Part shown: piece by piece, positions 37,055 through 46,066 of the stretch
Layout: each line of letters begins with the position of its first letter
Position numbering within the stretch: position 1 is the first letter of the stretch
DNA from: JAWXCE01 sp034440495
GTDB taxonomy: Bacteria; Pseudomonadota; Alphaproteobacteria; Rhizobiales; Rhodomicrobiaceae
NCBI GenBank assembly: GCA_034440495.1
Contig: JAWXCE010000026.1
Location: 1 to 64,000, forward strand
Reading direction: 5' to 3'
DNA: 64,000 bases
Translations under genes and position numbers: made by a program
The notes under the pieces: generated by a model
What the model saw: only the letters and a program-made list of their open reading frames with translations
The model's database searches: none
What the model was told of the DNA's origin: nothing

Positions 37055-37654
37055 CTACATGGCTTCCGAGAAGCGACTTTCTACATATTCCCAGTTGATG
37101 AGGTGATCGACGAAAGCCTCCAGATATTTCGGGCGGGCGTTTCGATAATCGATGTAGTAGGAGTGCTCCCACACATCGACGCCCAGAATTGGTTTGGTGC
37201 CGTGGACGAGCGGGCTTTCGCCATTCGGAGTTTTCATAACCGCAAGTTTGCCATCCTTCATGGCCAGCCACGCCCAACCAGAACCGAACTGGGTTTTACC
37301 CGCTTCGATGAAAGCCTCGCGAAAGGCGTCGTAACCGCCGAGGTCACTGTCGATTCTTGCCTGAAGCGCGCCCGGCAGCTTCTTGCCGCCGCCGTTTTCC
37401 TTCATCGATGGCCAGAAATGCAGATGGTTATAATGTTGACCAGCGTTATTGAACAATGGCGCGTTTTTGCCGTGCGAACCGGTGACGACCTCCTCAAGGC
37501 TTTTGCCTTCAAGGCCAGAACCCGCAATCAGCTTGTTGCCCATGTCAACATAGGCGAGATGATGCTTGTCGTGGTGAAATTCCAGCGTTTCCGCTGACAT
37601 GTATGGCATCAGCGCGTCATAGGCGTATGGCAGGTCGGGAAGTTGGAAAGCCAC
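37055..37654 (-). CDS. sodB: Superoxide dismutase (Fe type)
   Basis: A 199-residue Fe/Mn superoxide dismutase. Metal ligands: His in EFHHDKHH, His in YNHLHFW, and Asp and His in DVWEHSYY. The active-site Gln sits in FNNAGQHYNH, the position typical of iron enzymes, and GSGWAWL also fits the iron type. The start is GTG at 37654, with GAGGAG six bases upstream; the longer ATG frame adds an unrelated leader. No signal peptide, so cytoplasmic. Confidence 0.95.
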   Translation of the reverse strand: MAFQLPDLPYAYDALMPYMSAETLEFHHDKHHLAYVDMGNKLIAGSGLEGKSLEEVVTGSHGKNAPLFNNAGQHYNHLHFWPSMKENGGGKKLPGALQARIDSDLGGYDAFREAFIEAGKTQFGSGWAWLAMKDGKLAVMKTPNGESPLVHGTKPILGVDVWEHSYYIDYRNARPKYLEAFVDHLINWEYVESRFSEAM

Positions 37655-37740
37655 GGCAGTCTCCTCATCATCAGCGTCAGGGATCGAACCGCACGGTAGC
37701 GGCTTGTCACTTATGACGCAACAATGGGGATGAGGTTCCA

Positions 37741-37780
37741 AAAAAGAAAGGCGGAAGATCCCTGCATCTTCCGCCTTTCT
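37741..37780 (-). terminator. Rho-independent terminator downstream of the isochorismatase-family gene
   Basis: Perfect 14-base inverted repeat GAAAGGCGGAAGAT / ATCTTCCGCCTTTC with a six-base loop. On the minus strand it is followed by six T, so it ends transcription from the gene at 37893-38447 before sodB. Confidence 0.88.
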
Positions 37781-37892
37781 GATCTGTTTTGCCGAGGAAA
37801 GGTTTGTTTTTTTTGTTCAGGGATCATTTCTTTTAATATTCATCTCATGAATAGCGAATGAACGGCGCATTCATACCCGGTTTAACGGTTAA

Positions 37893-38447
37893 TTATTTGA
37901 TAAGCTGTTGCATCCCTTTGAATTCGGGCGTTCCTGCTTTATCGAGCCATTCAAAAATGACCATTTCTACGTTCACGGTTACGGCCCCTGCATGGCGCAT
38001 GCGCTGAAGCGCTAGATCGCGGCTCTCGGCAGTGCGCGATCCCATGGCGTCCGCCACGGCAAAGCTCTGAACGCCCCGCGCCTGGAGATCGAGAACTGTT
38101 TGCGCCACGCAGATGTGCGCCTCCATGCCCGCGACAATAATCTGATTTCGTCCCTCCGCGACGAGCGCCTCGATCCGCGAGGACAGCCCGGTTTCACGCA
38201 AACAGGAAAAATGCGTTTTCTCCAACACTACGGCGTCGGCGCCAAACGCTTCCTGTAAAGCGGGAACTGTCGCGCCTAACCCGCGTGGATACTGCTCCGA
38301 GACGGTGATTGGAATGTTCAGGGTACGCGCGGCGGTAGCAAGCCGGGCCACAGCCGCAATAACTGCAACGTGGTCGAGAACTGCGGGCGCAAGCTTTTCC
38401 TGAACGTCGATAATGAGCAGATGCGAATTTTCACTATTTATGCGCAT
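37893..38447 (-). CDS. Isochorismatase-family cysteine hydrolase
   Basis: A 184-residue hydrolase. The catalytic triad is Asp in LLIIDVQEKLAP, Lys in EKTHFSC and Cys in AGMEAHICVAQT. The lengths and the THFSC segment resemble YcaC-like and nicotinamidase-related proteins, but the substrate is not clear. A terminator follows 110 bases downstream. Confidence 0.9.
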   Translation of the reverse strand: MRINSENSHLLIIDVQEKLAPAVLDHVAVIAAVARLATAARTLNIPITVSEQYPRGLGATVPALQEAFGADAVVLEKTHFSCLRETGLSSRIEALVAEGRNQIIVAGMEAHICVAQTVLDLQARGVQSFAVADAMGSRTAESRDLALQRMRHAGAVTVNVEMVIFEWLDKAGTPEFKGMQQLIK

Positions 38448-38481
38448 GGCGATCCCTCGTGGTTTGCCGCCGGATTAAAAC

Positions 38482-39153
38482 TTAAACCGCAGTCTGAACA
38501 GGCGCGGCGTCACGGCCCGCTTTGGCGACGCGGTAGTAAGCCCACAGGACACGCGCGGCGGCGCTGCGGTATGGACGCCAGGCTTGCGCCATTTGCGCTA
38601 GCATTTTATCGCTAGGCCGGTCGGCAAGTCCGAATGCAAGACGCGCCGCCTCCTGCAGAGCCACATCCTTGGCTGGAATAATATCCGGGTGTCCGAGCGC
38701 AAACAACAGATACACCTCTGCCGTCCACGGGCCGATACCTTTTATCGCGGTGAGATGTGCAATGGCGTCAGCAGCGTCCAGCGCCGCGAGGCCGCCGAGA
38801 TCGAGTGCGCCCGCACGTTCGGCTTCGGCGATGGCGCGAAGCGTGCGGATTTTAGGCGCGGAGAACCCAGCCGTTTTGAGAATGTGGTCTTCCGCGGCGA
38901 GGATGGTGGAGGCGGTTACATCGCCCAACGCCGCTTCGCAGCGATTGTAGATGGCGCGCCCCGCCGCAACTGATATCTGCTGGCTGGTAATGACCCACAC
39001 CAGCCCGGCGAAACCGCCGTCGAGCCACCGCAGCGGAACTTCGCCTGCAGCCTCGCGCACTCGTGCGAAATCGGGCGACGTCGCCACAAGCATTTGCAGA
39101 TGGCGCTCAAGATCGTCTTCGGTTTTGATAAAGCCGCTCAAATGTGGCCCCAT
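38482..39153 (-). CDS. DNA-3-methyladenine glycosylase II (AlkA-like)
   Basis: HhH-GPD base-excision glycosylase of 223 residues. The helix-hairpin-helix is LTAIKGIGPWTAEVYLLF, followed by the catalytic Asp in IPAKDVALQ. TSQQISVAAGRAI is also family-typical. It removes alkylated purines. The ATG at 39153, four bases after the Trm112-like stop, gives the usual N-terminus; the frame continuing to 39225 would overlap that gene. Confidence 0.9.
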   Translation of the reverse strand: MGPHLSGFIKTEDDLERHLQMLVATSPDFARVREAAGEVPLRWLDGGFAGLVWVITSQQISVAAGRAIYNRCEAALGDVTASTILAAEDHILKTAGFSAPKIRTLRAIAEAERAGALDLGGLAALDAADAIAHLTAIKGIGPWTAEVYLLFALGHPDIIPAKDVALQEAARLAFGLADRPSDKMLAQMAQAWRPYRSAAARVLWAYYRVAKAGRDAAPVQTAV

Positions 39154-39157
39154 GCGT

Positions 39158-39382
39158 TCAGGGCTGAGCGACAGCAACGGCGTTGATATCGCGCGCCTCA
39201 TCCGGCAACATGATGGGTACGCCATTGATGATTGCGTAAGCGAGACCTGCCGTGCGGCTTATCAGCTCCTGTGCCACGGCGTCATACTCAAGCTGCGCCT
39301 TCGTCAGCGGGCATACCAGAAGTTCCAGCATCCGTGGATCGATTTTGGGTGACGGTTTAAGTTGGCTGGCCTCGCCGTTCAT
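39158..39382 (-). CDS. Trm112/UPF0434 family protein
   Basis: A 74-residue protein matching the Trm112-like family: DPRMLELLVCPLTKAQLEYD, then AYAIINGVPIMLPDEAR. Members are small zinc-ribbon-like proteins that activate methyltransferases in some organisms; here only one Cys remains, which is common in the bacterial branch. It lies between the LON-domain gene and the glycosylase gene, a compact three-gene run. Confidence 0.88.
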   Translation of the reverse strand: MNGEASQLKPSPKIDPRMLELLVCPLTKAQLEYDAVAQELISRTAGLAYAIINGVPIMLPDEARDINAVAVAQP

Positions 39383-39392
39383 TCTCGCACCT

Positions 39393-40082
39393 TCAATGCA
39401 TACTCCCGCCGCCATTATCGGGCGCGGCCATGTCCATTTCCGCTAACGCCATAAGCACTTCGGAGCGGGTTTTGAGATCGGGGGCCTCTAGCAGCGCCTG
39501 TTTTTCTTCCGGGCCGTAAGGGCTAATCATCGACAGCGTGTTGATGAGCATCTCAGCGGGCGAGCGCTGGATGCTTTGCCAGTCGGCGACGAGTTTGCGG
39601 GTTTCTAGGTAGCTTTTCAGAATCGTCAGAAACTTGTCCCAATCCACCTCGTCCTGGCCGTGGCCGGAGATGAAATCGTCCTCGAACGGCATGGCTGTAA
39701 TCTCGCAAACGCGATACGGTTTTGCCGTCTGCCTCTCGCTTACCACTTCGAAACGGGCGATGCCTGTAAGCGTCACCAGGATGCGGCCATCATCGGTTTC
39801 CGTATAAGACGTGATGCGCCCGGTGCAGCCTGTCTGGCGCAGTGAATAGGCTTTGCCGGTTGGCGATTCGTTCGCGCCGCCGCTCGCTTGCGGCTGAATA
39901 ATGCCGATGATGCGCGCTTCGGAGATCGCGTCGTTAATCATCGCCAGATAGCGCGGCTCAAAGATATTAAGTGGCAGGGACGAGCGTGGCAACAAGATGC
40001 AGCCCGTGAGCGGGAACACCGGCACGGTGCGGGGCAGATCGTCCGGACTGCGATATCTGTCGGTCACTCCCAAGTCCATCAT
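39393..40082 (-). CDS. LON peptidase N-terminal substrate-binding domain protein
   Basis: A 229-residue protein with only the Lon N-terminal domain: VPVFPLTGCILLPRSSLPLNIFEPRYLAMI and GRITSYTETDDGRILVTLTGIARFEV, without ATPase or protease parts. Stand-alone Lon N domains are widespread in alphaproteobacteria; their role is not established. It follows the thioredoxin gene by 45 bases and precedes the Trm112-like gene, a conserved neighbourhood in this class. Confidence 0.9.
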   Translation of the reverse strand: MMDLGVTDRYRSPDDLPRTVPVFPLTGCILLPRSSLPLNIFEPRYLAMINDAISEARIIGIIQPQASGGANESPTGKAYSLRQTGCTGRITSYTETDDGRILVTLTGIARFEVVSERQTAKPYRVCEITAMPFEDDFISGHGQDEVDWDKFLTILKSYLETRKLVADWQSIQRSPAEMLINTLSMISPYGPEEKQALLEAPDLKTRSEVLMALAEMDMAAPDNGGGSMH

Positions 40083-40127
40083 CCTTTTTTACGGCGTCGC
40101 ATCAATACGCCCGCAATGCCAATCGCC

Positions 40128-41078
40128 TCAAGCAAATAAAATTGACGAGAGGCGGCGGCGTCCTGTCATCGTATGCTGATCGTCATGCCCCCAGGCCTCG
40201 AAGAACTCGAAAAGCTGCGTCTTCGCCGCCTGATCCTTCCACGCGCGATCACGGCGCACGATTTCCAGTAGTTGCTCCACTGCGTCTTCTTTGCCGCCTT
40301 TTGCATTCAACGCCAGCGCAAGGTTAAAACGCGCCTCGTAATCGTCTGGATTCTTCTCGATTTTTGCCTTGAGATCGTCCTCTTTGCCCGCTGCGGCTCC
40401 TTTTTTAGCAAGTTCTAACATCGCCCGCGCACTTACCACACTAATAACGTTCTGTTTATCCGGTGCGACCAGGCCTAAAGTTTGCTCAGCGCGTTTGATA
40501 TCGCCAGTTTTCACGTAACATTTCGCCAGACCTGCGGCGGCGTCCGCATTTCCCCGGTCTTGCTTCAACAATGCGGCGTACAGTTCAGCCGCCTCCTTGA
40601 TTTCTCCATCAGCAAACGCTGCGTCCGCCGCCTCGATCAACCCGGCGCCATCGTCAGACGCACCCGATAGACGGTCGATGAACGCCTTGATCTGACTTTC
40701 CGGCAGCGCGCCCATGAAACCGTCCACCGGCTGCCCGTTCTGAAACGCGAACACCGCCGGAATGGATTGCACGCCAAGCTGCCCCGCGATGGCCGGATGC
40801 TCGTCGATGTTCATTTTGACCATCCGCACTTTGCCCTTGACGGCGCGCACCAGCTTTTCCAAAACGGGGGTGAACTGACGGCAAGGCCCGCACCACGGCG
40901 CCCAGAAGTCGACGATGACCGGAACCTTCATCGACGCCTCGACCACATCGCGCGCGAAGGTCTGCGTCGTCGTGTCCTTTACCAGATCGTCCTGTTTCGC
41001 TTCCGGAGTTTTCTTGCCGCCAAGTGTAAACATGTAACATGCCTTTCCGAATAGTCGCGGCTCGTCCGCGTTCGACAT
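40128..41078 (-). CDS. Thioredoxin with TPR-like C-terminus (YbbN/CnoX type)
   Basis: About 316 residues from the ATG at 41078. The thioredoxin domain has an intact redox site in VDFWAPWCGPCRQF and the cis-Pro in QSIPAVFAFQNG. The C-terminal half consists of tetratricopeptide-like helices (EAAELYAALLKQDRGNADAAAGLA, NPDDYEARFNLALAL), so it is a YbbN/CnoX-like chaperone-redox protein, which here keeps CxxC unlike E. coli YbbN. An alternative start lies at 41033. Confidence 0.9.
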   Translation of the reverse strand: MSNADEPRLFGKACYMFTLGGKKTPEAKQDDLVKDTTTQTFARDVVEASMKVPVIVDFWAPWCGPCRQFTPVLEKLVRAVKGKVRMVKMNIDEHPAIAGQLGVQSIPAVFAFQNGQPVDGFMGALPESQIKAFIDRLSGASDDGAGLIEAADAAFADGEIKEAAELYAALLKQDRGNADAAAGLAKCYVKTGDIKRAEQTLGLVAPDKQNVISVVSARAMLELAKKGAAAGKEDDLKAKIEKNPDDYEARFNLALALNAKGGKEDAVEQLLEIVRRDRAWKDQAAKTQLFEFFEAWGHDDQHTMTGRRRLSSILFA

Positions 41079-41267
41079 GGCGTAAAGTGGTTTCTTCCAT
41101 GGCGTTTGGCAAGAAAATCGATGCCCACGCCAAACTTTAAAGCGTGCCGCCGTGCGGCTTGCATCTGCGCGCGATGGAAAAAAGTCCACGCTACCTCCGG
41201 CGCGCTTGCCAAGCCATCAGTTTTCGTCCTATACAGGGGATCTGACCGGTGTCTTGCCGGTACATGA

Positions 41268-41342
41268 GCGGGCGTAGCTCAGGGGTAGAGCATCACCTTG
41301 CCAAGGTGAGGGTCGGGCGTTCGAATCGCCTCGCCCGCTCCA
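41268..41342 (+). tRNA. tRNA-Gly (anticodon GCC)
   Basis: A 75-base cloverleaf: acceptor GCGGGCG paired with CGCCCGC, D-arm AGCTCAGGGGTAGAGC, anticodon arm with loop TTGCCAA (anticodon GCC), T-arm with GTTCGAATC, and an encoded CCA at the 3' end. The AT-rich accessory region starts right after it, as is common for islands at tRNA genes. Confidence 0.97.
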
Positions 41343-41385
41343 ATAAACCAATAGGTTAGACGTTTTAGCTTCCCCGGAAAATGTC

Positions 41386-42210
41386 TCAACCTACCACCGG
41401 CCTACCAGGTTTGACGGTATATTCCGAGGTCGAACCAAACGAGAAGCGCTGCGCCCAGCTCTCTAAATCCTCCCGCCGGTAAACGACCTTTGAACGCTTG
41501 CCTGGCCCGAGTTTATAATAGTGCGGCCCGTTGCCGGTGACGCGCATGTCTTCCAGGGTTCGCGGCGAGAGGCGCAAATACTCCGCCGCCTCGATGGTGG
41601 TGAGCAGGCCCGAGGCCGACCGCAACAGCTCCCCGATCGCGTTGCCTTCAATGGCGGACGGGAGCGCGCGGGCCTCAGCGGATGAGTAGGCTGGTGATAA
41701 CTCAACTTGCTTTATGACAGGCCGAACAAGGCTATCGACAACTTCGTTTTGCATCACCAAAGCCACACCGGCGACGGAGTCTAAAGTATAGCTATCTTGC
41801 CGTACCGCAACGCCACCGCTTTTAAGATCATAATCAACGGTGCTTACAATGCCTGGAGCGATCAAATATGAATTTTTGAGTTGGTCAGCGACATCGTCAT
41901 GGTTATAATCAAACAATGTTAAAGTTGCTGGAGCATCATTGAGAAATCCGTGCAGTGCCACGCTGCCATCGTATGCCGTAGAAACTCCCTTTGTATCTGT
42001 GTAACCAAATAAACCACCAAAATTAGATAGAGAAATAAATAGAGGGTCATTTGCAATTAAAATACCAGCAAATTCAGGTACAGAGTGGTCAGATCCCAAG
42101 AACAATCGATTTAAATATTCGTAAGAACTTAGTACAACGGAGCCTCTGTCGCGATCAACCAAGCCGAAAAAATTCTCAAATTCTAATCCATTTATATCTG
42201 CATAGGGCAA
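41386..42210 (-). CDS. Unknown protein with C-terminal helix-turn-helix domain, possible frameshift continuation of the next gene
   Basis: A 274-residue frame starting with TTG at 42210. Residues about 1-185 are AT-rich in coding and have no recognised fold (a region rich in Asp and hydrophobics: LTLFDYNHDDVADQLKN). The last 80 residues are GC-rich and hold an excisionase/MerR-like helix-turn-helix (TIEAAEYLRLSPRTLEDMRV...YYKLG...VVYRREDLESWA). The composition changes abruptly near 41690, so two pieces of different origin seem joined. The 5' end overlaps the next gene by 19 bases, and the upstream residues in this frame (PGRNTRSFLPYAD) read sensibly, so both frames may once have been one gene. 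Confidence 0.55.
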   Translation of the reverse strand: MPYADINGLEFENFFGLVDRDRGSVVLSSYEYLNRLFLGSDHSVPEFAGILIANDPLFISLSNFGGLFGYTDTKGVSTAYDGSVALHGFLNDAPATLTLFDYNHDDVADQLKNSYLIAPGIVSTVDYDLKSGGVAVRQDSYTLDSVAGVALVMQNEVVDSLVRPVIKQVELSPAYSSAEARALPSAIEGNAIGELLRSASGLLTTIEAAEYLRLSPRTLEDMRVTGNGPHYYKLGPGKRSKVVYRREDLESWAQRFSFGSTSEYTVKPGRPVVG

Positions 42211-42890
42211 AAACGATCTAGTATTTCTCCCGGCAGGGTAGGTTGCTGAGGTGGTTTTTCGCCAATGTAAGTATTGGTCTCGTTGGCCCCATCATTGTCA
42301 AACCTTGATAACCAATCAAACAATGTGCCAGTGGGCAAGTTGGTTGCTTCATCGGGAATCTCTGTAATCTGTCCTTGACTATCCATATTTTTCGGATTGT
42401 CTAACCAAGACGCAACACTTCCCACTCCTAATGCATTTAATTGAAGAGGTTGGCTATTTAGTCCTGTAATTGTAACTTTCCCGCCCGGGCGGACGTAATA
42501 AGTTTCATTTCCTATAGATTTTTCTACCCAAGAATCAATACCGACCCCAGAAACTCCTTCCCACGACTTTAAGACCCATTCTCGGGCAAGCGTTTTCACA
42601 TCATTCCAGGTGCCGTTGTTTTCCTGTACATGTTTTTCGACAATGGAACCAATTTCGTTTGTGTAGTAATCTAAAGCGCTGTTGCTACTAAACCCTAGAT
42701 CTAGTTCATGTCCATAAAGTAGCAAATTTGCTCCAAGTGAACTATAACTTCTTTGTAACTCCGCACTAATCAAAAAATGTCTATATGAATCAGCAGGACC
42801 GTCTATTCGGCCAGGCAACTGCGAAGCAATCGCCTCTGCCTTGGCAGCAGCTGCGGCACCTCGAGTCATCGCGTTCTGAAAATTTCCCAC
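42192..42890 (-). CDS. Unknown protein, toxin-like neighbourhood
   Basis: A 232-residue frame starting with GTG at 42890 (an ATG lies at 42869). After an Ala-rich helix, GPADSYRHFLISAELQRSYSS...LLLYGHELD shows an RH...HE arrangement reminiscent of putative effector domains that pair a His near RH with a later HE, but this is only a resemblance. The rest has Trp, Gly and Asn-rich loops and a Pro/Gln-rich end. AT-rich. No signal peptide. It could be the N-terminal part of a protein that continues in the overlapping downstream frame. Confidence 0.5.
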   Translation of the reverse strand: MGNFQNAMTRGAAAAAKAEAIASQLPGRIDGPADSYRHFLISAELQRSYSSLGANLLLYGHELDLGFSSNSALDYYTNEIGSIVEKHVQENNGTWNDVKTLAREWVLKSWEGVSGVGIDSWVEKSIGNETYYVRPGGKVTITGLNSQPLQLNALGVGSVASWLDNPKNMDSQGQITEIPDEATNLPTGTLFDWLSRFDNDGANETNTYIGEKPPQQPTLPGEILDRFCPMQI

Positions 42891-43020
42891 TCGCTTAGCT
42901 GAACCATTTTGCCACCCCCCAAAACGTGCTTTACCTAGCTTGCATTATGTTCGCAGACCTTATGAGTGATATAATGTTAAACATAATAATGAAAATCAGA
43001 ATTAATAAAGAATAGAAAAT

Positions 43021-43341
43021 TTAATATTTTATAGAATTGATTAATACATATATTATTTTTAAGATGTTGAGTATAATTAGAGTTAATAATATGTCAGAAG
43101 CTGACGTTCTGAGCTTTTTAAATAGCAAAAACCCAGGGGAAAACGGAGCAATAAGCGCTACAAGCCCAGCTATGTCCAGAAAAGTTATTTTTTGGTCCGT
43201 AAGCGTAGATCCAAACATAGCTATACTGATACCTAAATCGACTGACAAAGATATAACCGTACCGCAATATAAAAGAGATCTGATCCAGATAGAGCCGCCC
43301 TGCGGTGCAGCGTCCGCGCCATTTGTCTTAGTCGCAATCAT
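43021..43341 (-). CDS. Small membrane protein with acyltransferase-like N-terminal tag
   Basis: About 106 residues from the ATG at 43341 (GAGGAG eleven bases upstream; a longer frame begins at 43389). The first residues, ATKTNGADAAPQGGSIW, closely resemble the N-terminus of the HlyC-like acyltransferase at 46561 (ENGADGTAPGAPQGGSIF). After that come three hydrophobic stretches (SLLYCGTVISLSVDLGISIAMFG, FLDIAGLVALIAPFSPGFLLF, LLTLIILNILKIIYVLI). The start is GC-rich and the body AT-rich. Possibly an immunity protein for the preceding Hint-domain protein; this is inferred only from position and size. Confidence 0.55.
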   Translation of the reverse strand: MIATKTNGADAAPQGGSIWIRSLLYCGTVISLSVDLGISIAMFGSTLTDQKITFLDIAGLVALIAPFSPGFLLFKKLRTSASDILLTLIILNILKIIYVLINSIKY

Positions 43342-43410
43342 GAAAAAACGTGTCTCCTCATGCTTTGACAGAACATCACCGCCACTCAAACATCAGTAAA
43401 TCAACAACTC

Positions 43411-45507
43411 TTAGGCAGCCAGTTTATGACACGGCCATGTTACCTCAACGCCCTCTCGCGCAAAATTATCATTCGCGGCGGATGTCTCGATGGCGCGCTT
43501 CACATACATCTCGCCGCCCGCCAACCGCAGGCGTTTGAGCGTGCCGATGACGGCCTCGTCGATCACCCCTTGTGCGGTTGGGGATTTCAGCTCGCGGTTG
43601 CCGTGCTCGACGTCGCGGAAGTTGACGTAGAGGTCGGCGTCGCGGTGGCCGTAGCGATGGGTGAGATCGTCGGTCGCCACATGCACGCCGCCGATGAGCG
43701 AGACGTAGTTGTTGAGCACGGACGCGCCCGACTCGGCCATTTGAATGGCCATCTTGCGGTTACCGCCTTCCTTCCTCCAAGTGTCAGAAATGGAGAATGT
43801 CCCGGTGGCGTGGTCAATCTCGATCGACGCCCAAGCACGCGGCTCGTCTCCAAACACATCGTTCAGCCAATCTCCAGCGATCGTGCCTATTAGAGTTCCG
43901 AGAAGCGCGCCAATGCCGGGGAGAAGGATCGCACCCAGCGTTGAAGTAAAGCTACCGATAAAACTGCCGAGCCCAACCGCGTTAAGAACACTGGCTCCCA
44001 CGCTGCCTAAAATAGTTGTGTTACCAAGCGCTAGACTGACGCCAATGGAGGATCCTAACGCGCCTCCCGACGAGCCGCCGATGGAACCGGAAGTAGATTC
44101 GGGTGTCAGAATTTGGTTAGCAAGATATCCGCCAATAAAACCGCCCACGCCGGACGCAAGATTAAACTGAAGGCCGTCGCCGACATTGGCGAAGATCTGA
44201 GAAAACGTCTCTGCGCCTTTCTCTAAATTAGCGGCTACCGTGGACAAAATGTTGCTAACCGTCGTTGTTCCTACGGTCTGGAACAACTGTCCACCGAAGC
44301 CTTCGCCGATATCCAAACTCTCGGACAGTTCGGCAACAAGAAAGCTGCTTAAAGCGCCAATGGCTTGCCCTTTCAGGCGCGCATAAAATTCCGTATCAAA
44401 GTTGCTGAGATTATAATCTATGTGACTTTCAAGGTCGTGTGATGCCGCGGGGTTGCCTTCAATAAAAGACACATCACCACCAAAAGTTCGGCCGATTTCG
44501 TATAGATTTTCAAGAACTGTTCCTAACGCAGTGCTAACCGCGATTTGAGCAAAAGTGTTATTGCCAGCGATTACATTGCCAAGTGTTGACCCGAAAATGT
44601 CTCCAATTTGATCAGGTTGCAACGCTTCCCCGTTGAAGCGAACATCGTATTCAGGTGCTCCAACGGGGCTGCGATCCGAAGTAAATTCTCGCCATGTCTT
44701 TGTAACAAGAGTATCGTCTTGATTTTGATAGTATATATTTTTCTCTAAAACAACAGTTTCACCGGTTAGGGAATCAATTTTTTCTATGACCTCAACCTTA
44801 GAACCAAACTCGTTAATAGCATTCCATATAATTCCGTTGTCTTTGTCTAAATAAACATCTGTAATTGTCTCGCTAGGTGAAAGGCACTCATTATGAACTC
44901 TATATCGCCCCGCTATGTAAGTATGAAGTGTTTCTACGGTTAAATTGAATGTTTCACAAACAGAAATCCCGGCATCGTTTAGAATCGAGTCATCAAACGA
45001 TCGCGCGTCTTTATAGATTCCTTTTGGTGAATAGACTGATCCATCGTCTAAGTATACGTCAATTCCTTTCTGAATAACCTCAGATATTGGCAAAAACTCA
45101 CGACTTGTTGTATAAAACCTATGATTAGGCGTTACTCTCAGTCCGCAGTCTAGTACAATCCAGTCTTTCGCAAAGTTTCTAATCACGTTAGAAACTTTGC
45201 TGGTTATCAGTGGATGCTTTTCATTTTTGTCAAGAGCGTTAAAACCCAGTACGAAGTCACCTATTTTGACATCTCGAATCTGTTTATTTGTACCATCGTG
45301 CATCAATACTAAGGTTTCAGGCGCAAAGCAGGGGGGCATAAACCCTTCCATAGTCGACCATGAAGGCTGAACCGCCTCCCATAGCCAAGTATAAGTAACA
45401 AAACCTTCCGCCCCAATTCCCGCTGTCACTCCACTAATGACACCAATAACTTTTCCTGATGAATTAAAAGCAAGTCCAGCTCTTCCATGTGCAGCATATA
45501 CATCCAA
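43411..45507 (-). CDS. Large Hint-domain protein, RTX/polymorphic-toxin type, 5' end interrupted
   Basis: A 698-residue frame beginning at a TTG. A Gly-rich pre-toxin segment leads into an autoprocessing Hint domain: Cys60 in PPCFAPETLVLMHDG, TPNH at 126-129 and the closing VHN-EC at 204-208, the pattern of toxin-release Hint domains. Then come about 490 residues: a linker, FGSTLGNVIAGNNTFAQIAV and a long Gly/Ala/Leu-rich amphiphilic region of the pore-forming RTX kind, and a GC-rich C-terminus ending LRLAGGEMYVKRAIETSA without RTX repeats or a recognised secretion signal. Upstream, the same frame reads sensibly (GGYAPSIGFPVTQDVYIGAP) through a TAA at 45619-45621 to a possible GTG at 45717, so the natural start is probably lost. 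Confidence 0.75.
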   Translation of the reverse strand: MDVYAAHGRAGLAFNSSGKVIGVISGVTAGIGAEGFVTYTWLWEAVQPSWSTMEGFMPPCFAPETLVLMHDGTNKQIRDVKIGDFVLGFNALDKNEKHPLITSKVSNVIRNFAKDWIVLDCGLRVTPNHRFYTTSREFLPISEVIQKGIDVYLDDGSVYSPKGIYKDARSFDDSILNDAGISVCETFNLTVETLHTYIAGRYRVHNECLSPSETITDVYLDKDNGIIWNAINEFGSKVEVIEKIDSLTGETVVLEKNIYYQNQDDTLVTKTWREFTSDRSPVGAPEYDVRFNGEALQPDQIGDIFGSTLGNVIAGNNTFAQIAVSTALGTVLENLYEIGRTFGGDVSFIEGNPAASHDLESHIDYNLSNFDTEFYARLKGQAIGALSSFLVAELSESLDIGEGFGGQLFQTVGTTTVSNILSTVAANLEKGAETFSQIFANVGDGLQFNLASGVGGFIGGYLANQILTPESTSGSIGGSSGGALGSSIGVSLALGNTTILGSVGASVLNAVGLGSFIGSFTSTLGAILLPGIGALLGTLIGTIAGDWLNDVFGDEPRAWASIEIDHATGTFSISDTWRKEGGNRKMAIQMAESGASVLNNYVSLIGGVHVATDDLTHRYGHRDADLYVNFRDVEHGNRELKSPTAQGVIDEAVIGTLKRLRLAGGEMYVKRAIETSAANDNFAREGVEVTWPCHKLAA

Positions 45508-45727
45508 CTGGTAACCTTGTTGTCCAAAATCTTCCGGAGAAATACCTGGTGCACCGATATATACATCCTGCGTAACAGGAAAACCAATAGACGGTGCATA
45601 CCCACCCGCTACTGTAAATTAGTTATAGGTTTTTCCGTTTTGAGTTAGCACACCCCATGAGAATCCGCCAACGGGTATACTAACTGAAACACCGAGCCCA
45701 TAGGTTCTATCGCTCACATTCGCCCCA

Positions 45728-46054
45728 CTATAATAGGATTAATATCAATGCTGACGTTACGATAGCAGCAGAGGCATAGGCGGCAAAAAGAAATCGATAA
45801 CGTAATAATGTTGAATAGAAAAGATATGACTCACCATAATTTGTCTCGTAAATGGCATTGCCAATACTCAAAAAACATACAATGTACGGAGTTTTTGAAA
45901 TAGATTTCCGCTTAAGGTCGAATGCTAAGTACAGTACATATATTAAAAACAGTATGTACTGAAATATTAAGACAAACCATTTAAATGTCATCGGCATGCC
46001 TTGTATTGCAAAATGATAAGTTTCATTGGTGGAAAAAATAGACTTTTGGGCCAT
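45728..46054 (-). CDS. Small membrane protein, 108 aa
   Basis: A very AT-rich gene with three or four hydrophobic segments (TFKWFVLIFQYILFLIYVLYLAF, PYIVCFLSIGNAI, FLFAAYASAAIVTSALILILL) and Tyr-rich loops. It lies 12 bases after the acyltransferase gene and just before the Hint-domain protein, the usual place of an accessory or immunity protein. No family recognised. Confidence 0.55.
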   Translation of the reverse strand: MAQKSIFSTNETYHFAIQGMPMTFKWFVLIFQYILFLIYVLYLAFDLKRKSISKTPYIVCFLSIGNAIYETNYGESYLFYSTLLRYRFLFAAYASAAIVTSALILILL

Positions 46055-46066
46055 GTAATTTTTGCA

